From NCBI GenBank assembly GCA_012036325.1, contig JAAUPC010000102.1, positions 1 to 10,556 of the forward strand: a stretch of DNA of 10,556 nt. Direction: 5' to 3'. Below the pieces are notes generated by a model, which made no database searches, had not been told where the DNA came from, and saw nothing but the letters and a program-made list of their open reading frames with translations. Position numbers and translations under genes: made by a program. Of the stretch, positions 5,675 to 10,556 are shown one piece after another. The stretch comes from Paracoccaceae bacterium (lineage in GTDB: Bacteria; Pseudomonadota; Alphaproteobacteria; Rhodobacterales; Rhodobacteraceae). Every line of letters begins with the position of its first letter. Within the stretch, counting starts at the first letter, position 1.

Positions 5675-6754
5675 CCAAGAAGCGCCGCTTGTTTGACATT
5701 GACTTGCCTGAGGGCGGGTCCAGTGCCGAAACCCCTGCCCCCTTGGAACCCCAGCGCCGCGGTCCGATGGCCACGGCCATCACCGAAACCGGCGAAGCCA
5801 CCCGCCAGCGGGCTGAGGTTGAAGCCGCGATCCGGTCGGAGAACGATGCACTTGCGCATGAGTTTGTCCGGCTGAAGAAGCTGGGCCTCATCACCGACAT
5901 GATCCCGCTGGACGACATTCGCGTGACCAAGCTGGTCCGCGACCGCTCGCGCCGGCAAGACCCCGAGATTGGCGACCTGATGGCCTCATTGCGCGCCATT
6001 GGCCTTTCAAACCCCATCCGCGTCGAACCGGTACAGGGTGGGGGGTATGAGCTGGTGGAAGGCTGGCGCCGCCTGACCGCCTATCGCACCCTGTCGCAGG
6101 AAACCGGCGATAGCCGCTGGTCCCGCATTCCGGCCAGTCTGGTTCCCCCCCGGGGAAACGGTGGATAGTCTTTACCGCCGGATGGTTGATGAAAACCTGG
6201 TGCGCAAAGATATCACTTGGTCGGAAATGGCCCGTCTGGCGCGGGCCTTTGCCGAAGATCAGGTCGGCGGCTGCGAGGATCTGGATCAGGCGGTGAACCT
6301 GCTCTTCGCCTCGGCCAACCCGCAGAAACGGTCCTATATCCGGCGCTTTGCCTTCCTTCTATCGCGGCTGGAAAAACATCTGGAGCACCCCGAAGCCATT
6401 CCGCGCGCCTTGGGTCTGGCACTGGCGCATCGGCTTGAAGTGCAGCCCGAACTGGTGACCCAGATTGTCGAAGCGCTGCGTCGCGAACCGCGTCGCACGG
6501 CTGACGTTGAGGTGCGCCTCCTGCAAGCCTTTGACCACGCCGAACCTCCGGTGATTTCCCCGCGGGGAAATCCTGGGCGGGGAAGGCCGGCAAAACGCGG
6601 TAAGACCGTGCTTCGCCTGCCGCTTGTGGCGGGTGAGGTGAAATGCACTGCAGCCCCCGGCAAGGTGGAGTTGCAGATGGATCGCGATTTCTCCACGGTC
6701 GAACGTGGCCGTCTGGAAGCGGCGATTGAGGCCTTCTTTCGAGAGCTTGGCTAA
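5671..6754 (+). CDS. parB: ParB partition protein, frameshifted at about 6145-6151
   Basis: ParB binds centromere sites and stimulates ParA. The first frame (5671-6168) has a basic N-terminus and the ParB/Sulfiredoxin-type domain: DPEIGDLMASLRAIGLSNPI at about 97-116, then GYELVEGWRRLTAYRTL. It ends prematurely just after a run of seven C (6145-6151). A second frame to 6754 carries the rest: DSLYRRMVDENLVRKDITWSE (helix-turn-helix DNA-binding region) and a C-terminal block GRPAKRGKTVLRLPL, VKCTAAPGKVELQMDRDFS. Removing one C gives VPPGETVDSLYRRM and a single protein of about 360 residues. A perfect 20-base palindrome (6553-6572) lies in the linker before GRPAKRG. The gene overlaps parA by ATGA. 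No complete downstream gene on this strand follows. Confidence 0.85.
6142..6159. repeat. Degenerate palindrome copy 4 at the parB frameshift
   Basis: GTTCCCCCCCGGGGAAAC has the same length and arms as the core GTTTCCCCGCGGGGAAAC with two substitutions that create a C7 run. The run is where the parB frame breaks. It may be a decayed copy of the element or a coincidental GC-rich tract. Confidence 0.4.
6553..6572. repeat. Perfect 20-base palindrome (copy 5, inside parB)
   Basis: GATTTCCCCGCGGGGAAATC is the longest copy and is fully self-complementary. It is read as part of VISPRGNPGRG in a low-complexity ParB linker, in frame, so an insertion here would be tolerated. It shares 18 identical bases with the copy upstream of parA. 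Confidence 0.85.
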
Positions 6755-6903
6755 ACCCTGACGCCTGCGGATGTCCGGCTGTCCAAGGCGGGGCAGGGGG
6801 CTGATCCTTGGCCAGGATACGGGCATATTCGGTCAGGGCAGCAAAAATGGGACGGTCCAGTTTTACGCCGTACCCGTCGACCCGCCCGGCGGCCCGTGCA
6901 GGA
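6755..6903. other. Spacer between convergent parB and recombinase
   Basis: No hairpin followed by a T-run was found in this 149-base gap. The minus strand reads as coding-like from a GTG at 6911 (TDPARAAGRVDGYGVKLDR, then PIFAALTEYARILAKDQP), overlapping the recombinase stop. The frame runs on antisense into parB without stopping until 6213, so at most the first ~50 residues could be a gene remnant. I do not recognise it. Confidence 0.3.
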
Positions 6904-7947
6904 TCAGTCACCTAGAAGATCGGTCGCCGGGTTCTCGCTGATCTCGACATCGGCATAGTACTTTTGGGCCTGCACGGCAGAGCGGTGCAGGGATAGCTTC
7001 ATGGCGGCGGCCAAGGGCGCGCCATCGAGGGCGGCTTGTGTGAGGAACCCGGCGCGCAGGCCATGCGGGGTGGAAAAATCCACCGGCAGCCCGGCGAGTT
7101 CCAATCGGTGTCGCAGAATCGTGCGCAGCGCGTCTGAGGCCAGGCGACGGGGCAGGGGGCGATCAGCCAAGGAAACAGGCCGAAACAGCGGCCCATCTGT
7201 GATCTTGGTCACCTCCAGCCAATGCACCAGCGCACGGGCAGCGCGTCCCTTCAGAGGCAGGCGGGGGGCTTGATCCCTTTTGGTAGTCTTGGTCTCGAGC
7301 AGGCGGATCCAAAGGAGCCCCTTCTCCCTGAAATCACCCAGCGCGATATCTTCGACATTCAGAGCTGTCACCTCCGACCGCCGCCGACCGCCAGATGCAA
7401 AGGCCAGCATCAGCATGGCGCGGTCGCGGATGCCGCGAAGGCTGACGTCGCAGGTGGCCAGCAAGGCTTCCAGAATGTCACGGGTCACTGGCCTGGGCGA
7501 TTTGGGGACGCGCGGCCGGGCATTGGCGCGTCGAGATTTCTGACGTGCTTGCTGCACAAGGGGCGCAGAAAACGGCGAGGGCAGATTGCGCATCCGGTGG
7601 AACGCCTGCCAGCTTGCGATGCGGCGGTCGAGCGTGGCCGGGGCAGGGCAGGTCAGTTCGCGCCGCAGTTCGATGGCGACCAGCTCCAAAGCCACGTCCC
7701 GCGCAAGCCCTTTCTTGGTGGTCAAATCCTGCGCGTGATCGAGGATGAAGCGCAGCGCCACCTTCTCCTCTTCGGGCTAAGCCAGAGGTTTGCCAAAAGA
7801 GGCCATCTTCCAGGCCGCGATATAGGCCAGATCCCTTTCCCACGCTCGCAATGTGTTTGGCGGCGTTCCCCGCCGGAAAAGATCGGTCAGCGCCGCCTCA
7901 TCCGCGTCGGAGAGCTGCGCATAGGCGGGCAGGGCAAGGGTTTTCAT
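6904..7947 (-). pseudogene. Tyrosine recombinase (phage-integrase family) with in-frame TAG at codon 57
   Basis: These enzymes cut and rejoin DNA at specific sites; next to a plasmid partition operon the likely job is multimer resolution or integration. From ATG 7947 (minus) the first 56 codons read LSDADEAALTDLFRRGTPPN and LRAWERDLAYIAAWK, a typical SAM-like core-binding N-terminus, up to GKPLA. TAG follows at 7779-7777, and the same frame then continues PEEEKVALRFILDHAQDL. The position fits a Trp (TGG) codon changed to TAG. The catalytic domain is complete: Arg in GGRRRSE, Lys in ETKTTK, HGLR, a further His in SLHRSA, and Tyr in QKYYADV. A restart at GTG 7761 would give 285 residues lacking much of the N-terminal domain. 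As written it is a nonsense pseudogene, unless the base is miscalled or the codon is read through. Confidence 0.8.
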
Positions 7948-7977
7948 GCCTGCACCTTGAATGTGTAAGCCGAAAGT

Positions 7978-7992
7978 TGCATTTGTAATGCA
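7978..7992. promoter_or_regulatory. Candidate vapBC operator (inverted repeat TGCATT-TGT-AATGCA)
   Basis: Six-base arms with a three-base centre lie 28 bases before the antitoxin ATG and 31 bases from the divergent recombinase start. VapBC-type operons are usually autorepressed by antitoxin dimers at such inverted repeats. The site could also affect the recombinase. A -35-like TTGACT lies at 8003-8008. Confidence 0.4.
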
Positions 7993-8019
7993 TAAACGCA
8001 GGTTGACTTGGGGTGTGCC

Positions 8020-8274
8020 ATGCAAGAATCCACCGTCACCATCAAAGGCCAGACCACCCTGCCGCGGGATGTCCGGCAAGCTTTGGGGCTGCATCCAGGC
8101 GACCGGGTGAGGTACATGATCCTGGACGGAGGCGAAGTTCGGATCGTACGCAGCGGGCCGGTGATGGCTTTGTCGGGCCTGTTGGAGGGACGGTCGCCGC
8201 ACAGGGCAACACTTGAAGAAATTGAAGATGCGATCGCCGAAGGCGCGGCGGACTCGGGCATGCCGACGCGATGA
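8020..8274 (+). CDS. vapB: VapB-type antitoxin, AbrB/SpoVT family
   Basis: The 84-residue protein begins ATG 8020 and carries a swapped-hairpin AbrB domain at ~1-46: ESTVTIKGQTTLPRDVRQALGL, HPGDRVRYMILDGGEVRIV. This is the standard fold that binds operator DNA. The acidic C-terminal tail (TLEEIEDAIAEGAADSG) is the part expected to block the toxin. The gene overlaps the toxin gene by ATGA (8271-8274), the usual coupled arrangement with antitoxin first. It lies divergent from the recombinase with a short shared promoter region. The reading is intact. Confidence 0.85.
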   Translation: MQESTVTIKGQTTLPRDVRQALGLHPGDRVRYMILDGGEVRIVRSGPVMALSGLLEGRSPHRATLEEIEDAIAEGAADSGMPTR

Positions 8275-8681
8275 CGGGCCTCGATACCAATGTGATTGTT
8301 CGCTTCCTGATGAAGGACGATGCAGACCAGGCAGAGCTTGCAAACGCGGTTTTCGCCAAACTCACTTCGGATGCTCCTGGGTTCGTTTGCCGCGAGGTTC
8401 TGGTCGAGCTGGTCTGGGTGCTGCAGAAGATCTATCGTTTGCCACGCACGGACATCGCTGACGCGATCGAGGGCCTGCTCGGCGCACGCGAAATTGTGGT
8501 TGAAGCGGGGGATCAGGTCGCTGTCGCGGTGGATCGCCTGCGTAAGGGCGGCGCTGGCTTTGCCGATCAGATGATTGCGTTGGCAGGGCAGGGGGCTGGC
8601 TGCCGAGCGACGGTCACCTTTGACCGCAAGGCGGCGGGCTTTCCCGGGATGTCGTTGCTGGGTGCTGTTTCTGACCATTGA
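8271..8681 (+). CDS. vapC: VapC-type PIN-domain ribonuclease toxin
   Basis: The 136-residue protein is a PIN domain. The acidic metal-binding residues are visible: Asp5 in GLDTNVIVRF, Glu46 in VLVELVWVL, Asp99 in GFADQMIA, and Asp118 in TFDRKA. Family members cleave RNA (often tRNA) when the unstable antitoxin is lost, and so stabilise plasmids or islands. It follows vapB by ATGA overlap and is complete, with TGA at 8679-8681. The exact RNA target cannot be read from the sequence. Beside a replication and partition module, an addiction role is likely. Confidence 0.85.
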   Translation: MTGLDTNVIVRFLMKDDADQAELANAVFAKLTSDAPGFVCREVLVELVWVLQKIYRLPRTDIADAIEGLLGAREIVVEAGDQVAVAVDRLRKGGAGFADQMIALAGQGAGCRATVTFDRKAAGFPGMSLLGAVSDH

Positions 8682-8741
8682 TCCGAGGGCTTTCCTGTGG
8701 GCTTCGCGGGATAGGATGTCCCCTTTCCGTACCCTTTCAAC

Positions 8742-8770
8742 ACCCACGATAAGGCGGACTTATCGTGGGT
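8742..8770. repeat. Perfect 12-base inverted repeat, 5-base loop
   Basis: ACCCACGATAAG and CTTATCGTGGGT flank GCGGA. It starts 61 bases after the vapC stop. No T-run follows, so a simple intrinsic terminator is not obvious. A recombination or protein-binding site, or a mobile-element end, is possible. Confidence 0.6.
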
Positions 8771-8880
8771 AATAGTGCTCAGAGAGAAAGCGCTAAGTAA
8801 TGTGCACAATACCTCATTTTTGCGCATTAAGACTTCTAATAACCTGAAAGAACGTGAAATATTTCCGATGCCGTTCCGAA

Positions 8881-8915
8881 GTCACTTCAGGCGAGGGGTA
8901 GCCCAGTGAAGTGAC
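8881..8915. repeat. 9-base inverted repeat GTCACTTCA / TGAAGTGAC
   Basis: The arms (8881-8889, 8907-8915) are separated by 17 bases and followed by a C-run (GCCCCCC). TGA followed closely by a C-run faintly resembles ends of IS3-family elements, but no transposase or second end is seen, so this is only a possibility. Confidence 0.45.
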
Positions 8916-9038
8916 GCCCCCCTATGGCGCAGAACTTTCACTCTTGCACGCAGCGGGTGAGCGTGAATTCGTGGTGGAATAGGAATCCTTCAACCGTGGC
9001 GTCCAACCACGCCCGGGGTGAATTCAGTGAGGGCCGAC

Positions 9039-9770
9039 ATGCAGATCACCCGCCGTGCGATGATGGCCGGACTTGCCGGAACCGCCGGACTTGCAACGCT
9101 CGGCCTGCCCCGATCGGCGGCGGGGGGCGTGACGGTCGACCTTGCGGCACGGTCCATCCGCGCCAGCCTGTCAGGCCCGGTGACCGAGGGGTTGATGAGC
9201 TATGCCGGGGGTGGCCCCGGCCCGGTCATCCGTCTGCGCCAGGGGAAGCCTGCGCTAATCCGGTTCGAGAACCGCCTGGCCGAGATGACAACCGTCCACT
9301 GGCACGGGCTCCGCGTCCCGCATACGATGGATGGCGTGGCCTGGGTCAGCCAATTCCCGCTGAACCCGGGCGAGACTTTCGACTACGTCTTCACGCCGCA
9401 GGACGCGGGCACGTTCTGGTATCATCCCCACTGCAACACCTTCGAACAGCTTAGCCGGGGTCTGAACGGCGTGCTGGTCGTGGAAGAGGCGCTGGACCCG
9501 GGCTTCGATGCCGAGGTCGCGCTGAACCTGCGCGATTTCCGGCTGGGCGCGGATGGACAGTTCATCGACCTGTCGAAGCCCCGCAACGCGGCGCGGGGCG
9601 GGACGCTCGGCACGGTAATGACCGTGAACTGGGCGGTCGAGCCGACCATTCCGGTGCCGACAGGCGGACTTGTGCGGCTGCGCTTGGTCAACACCGATGT
9701 GACGCGGGTGCACCGCCTGTTCCTGGCCGGCGCCGAAGGCCGCGTGGTGGCGCTCGACGGCCATCCGCTC
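9039..9770 (+). CDS. Multicopper oxidase with Tat signal, 3'-truncated
   Basis: ATG 9039 follows GAGGG with a 6-base gap. The N-terminus (MQITRRAMMAGLAGTAGLAT) is a twin-arginine-type export signal, so the enzyme would work in the periplasm after folding with copper. The first cupredoxin domain has copper ligands in HWHG (~87-90) and WYHPHC (~127-132), followed by LNGVLVVEE. The second domain (LNLRDFRL ... LVRLRLVNTDVTRVHRLFL ... VVALDGHPL) is present up to about 9770. Family members are usually near 450-500 residues and end in a third cupredoxin domain with the type 1 copper site, which is missing here. The frame runs on to 9884 but in pirin-like sequence. Such enzymes oxidise Cu(I) or phenolics using oxygen. 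The N-terminal half is convincing. Confidence 0.8.
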
Positions 9771-9779
9771 GACCGCCAT

Positions 9780-9912
9780 CTCCTTCACTACTTGGGGTCG
9801 AAGCGGACCGCGGCCACCATCTCGAGCCTCGACGGTGCACGCCTGCTCCTCGTCGGCGGGCCGCCGTTCCCCGAGCAGATCTGATGTGGTGGAACTTCGT
9901 GGCTCGCGCGTT
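9780..9912 (+). pseudogene. Pirin-family C-terminal fragment
   Basis: Following the multicopper oxidase part in frame is DGARLLLVGGPPFPEQI, and one base out of frame MWWNFVARA follows. Together they match the pirin C-terminal cupin signature (A-R-x-LLLGG-x-P, then MWWNFVAR). The frame break at 9882-9884 (TGA) falls within this piece. It is a gene scrap with no pirin N-terminus. Confidence 0.6.
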
Positions 9913-10060
9913 CTCCCGATTGGCGGCGGCGCGCGAGTGACGGCGATCTTCCGCAGCGCGGACGGAAAGGTCACCGATGCGCAGGTGAAGTGGGTGTCGA
10001 CGGAGCCGACGATCGCCCGCGTCAACGCTCTTGGCGATGTGACCGGGTTGTCGGAGGGCG
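9889..10060 (+). pseudogene. Bacterial Ig-like (Big2) domain fragment
   Basis: The plus frame reads RVLPIGGGARVTAIFRSADG, then VKWVSTEPTIARVNALGDVTG and LSEGAA. The pattern W-x-S-x-x-P-x-x-A-x-V-x-x-x-G-x-V-x-G-x-x-x-G is typical of Big2-type domains of secreted or surface proteins. It is joined to pirin sequence upstream and antisense MgtE sequence downstream, so it is only a fragment. Confidence 0.55.
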
Positions 10061-10190
10061 CGGCGAAGAGTTCGCGGAACGAGGCGACGCCGAGCAGACG
10101 GTTCTCGCCGTCGAGCACGTAGATGTAGTAGATCGTCTCGACGCGCTCGCGCGCCGCACGGCGCAGGTACGCGATCGCCTCGTCGACGGT
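10050..10190 (-). pseudogene. MgtE-type CBS domain fragment
   Basis: The minus strand reads DEAIAYLRRAARERVETIYY, IYVLDGENRLLGVASFREL. This matches the CBS region of MgtE magnesium channels (TIYYIYVLD-x-x-x-RLLGV-x-SLR-x-L). It is fused in frame to a UvrA segment around TVDEAI, a short stretch similar in both families. Confidence 0.6.
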
Positions 10191-10397
10191 CAGCTCGAGG
10201 GTCTCGTGGATGGTCCGACCCTTCCAGCGCACCGCCAGCACCTGGGGCCGGAAGCGCCGGCCCTGGCAGGTGTCGCAGGTCACGGTCACCGGCGCCATGA
10301 ACTGCATGTCGACCTCTTGCACCCCCGTGCCTTCGCACTGCGGGCAGCGGCCGCGGTCGATGTTGAAGGAGAAGTGCCCGGCCTCGATGCCGCGGTG
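10176..10397 (-). pseudogene. uvrA: UvrA fragment, second zinc-finger region
   Basis: The minus strand reads GHFSFNIDRGRCPQCEGTG, MAPVTVTCDTCQGRRF, RPQVLAVRWKGRTIHETLEL. This is the CxxCxGxG zinc-module region of UvrA, the damage-recognition ATPase of nucleotide excision repair, from GxFSFN to the TVDEA helix. Only about 74 residues are present, bounded by xanthine dehydrogenase sequence on one side and MgtE on the other. Confidence 0.75.
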
Positions 10398-10398
10398 C

Positions 10399-10556
10399 CT
10401 GGCCGCCGGAGTGGCGGTGGCCGAAGCCGCCTCACCCCAGATCCGGAACGTCGCCACCGTGGGCGGCAACGTGTTGCAGCGCCCGCGCTGCTGGTACTAC
10501 CGACTCGAGGAATACCCGTGCCTCAAGAAGGGCGGCGAGGTCTGCTACGCGGTGGG
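10399..10556 (+). CDS. Xanthine dehydrogenase-type FAD-binding subunit, partial (runs off the window)
   Basis: The plus frame reads ASPQIRNVATVGGNVLQRPR, then CWYYRLEEYPCLKKGGEVCYAVG. QIRN-x-ATVGGN is the signature of the FAD-binding (molybdopterin dehydrogenase) domain, and the following Cys-containing CWYYR / CLKKGG part fits the middle subunit of xanthine dehydrogenase-like hydroxylases. The upstream part is cut at the UvrA junction. The gene continues beyond 10556. Confidence 0.65.
   Translation, partial: MAAGVAVAEAASPQIRNVATVGGNVLQRPRCWYYRLEEYPCLKKGGEVCYAV

Larger units (their letters stand above)
8682..9038. other. Gene-free spacer with inverted repeats
   Basis: The spacer lies between vapC and the multicopper oxidase. 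Base composition drops to AT-rich at about 8775-8870 and then recovers. It holds a 12-base stem hairpin (8742-8770) and a 9-base inverted repeat (8881-8915). Short frames here lack recognisable protein features. The GTGAATTC octamer occurs twice (at about 8959 and 9018). Confidence 0.45.

Noticed and set aside
6213..6911. Full 232-codon minus-strand frame as a gene
   Set aside because: Most of it is antisense to the well-supported 3' half of parB. Only its first ~50 codons fall in the intergenic gap.
7865..7880. TTCCCCGCCGG-like half palindrome in the recombinase gene
   Set aside because: The right arm does not pair well and the encoded RRGTPPN fits the usual N-terminal region of this recombinase type.
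9255..10469. Long 404-codon frame on the minus strand as one protein
   Set aside because: It is a run-through of a UvrA piece, an MgtE piece and then sequence antisense to the multicopper oxidase; no single protein family spans it.
1..10556. CRISPR array, tRNA or rRNA gene
   Set aside because: No regularly spaced repeats and no recognisable tRNA or rRNA sequence was seen on either strand.

Overview
The central part of the window (about 655-9770) reads as one stretch of high-GC alphaproteobacterial DNA, most likely family Rhodobacteraceae. The evidence is a replication and partition module of the 'DnaA-like' plasmid type known from Rhodobacterales, plus the family character of the encoded ParA, ParB, DUF4202, glycosyltransferase and tyrosine recombinase proteins. 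The assignment rests on recognised protein families, not on a database search.

Layout: (1) 1-655 is AT-rich DNA followed by unrelated gene scraps (a prepilin-type N-terminus on +, an unidentified piece on +, a ThuA-like C-terminus on -). (2) 655-2106 holds the 3' end of a rhomboid protease gene, convergent with a complete GT4 glycosyltransferase. (3) 2332-3245 holds a small two-helix membrane protein and a DUF4202 protein. (4) 3242-6754 is the replicon core: a DnaA-like initiator on -, a 443-base intergenic region with iteron-like and inverted repeats (candidate origin), and the divergent parA-parB operon on +. (5) 6904-8681 is a tyrosine recombinase on - with an in-frame TAG, divergent from a vapBC-type toxin-antitoxin pair that overlaps by ATGA. 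(6) 8682-9038 is a gene-free, partly AT-rich spacer with two strong inverted repeats. (7) 9039-9770 is a Tat-exported multicopper oxidase cut off before its C-terminal copper domain. (8) 9770-10556 is a mosaic of short pieces (pirin, Big2-like, MgtE CBS, UvrA, xanthine dehydrogenase FAD subunit) on alternating strands.

The initiator would start replication at the intergenic repeats. ParA/ParB would segregate the replicon, the recombinase could resolve multimers, and the toxin-antitoxin pair would penalise loss. Three of these maintenance genes are broken as written: parA and parB by frameshifts and the recombinase by a nonsense codon. vapBC is intact.

The most interesting signal is a short palindrome, consensus GATTTCCCCGCGGGGAAATC. 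Perfect or near-perfect copies lie upstream of parA, inside parA (twice) and inside parB. It is free of stop codons in all six frames. The parA frameshift lies exactly in a shortened copy, and restoring the consensus repairs the frame. The element could be a ParB binding site, a protein-coding palindromic repeat, or both. The gene scraps at both ends look more like assembly chimerism than biology and should be checked first.
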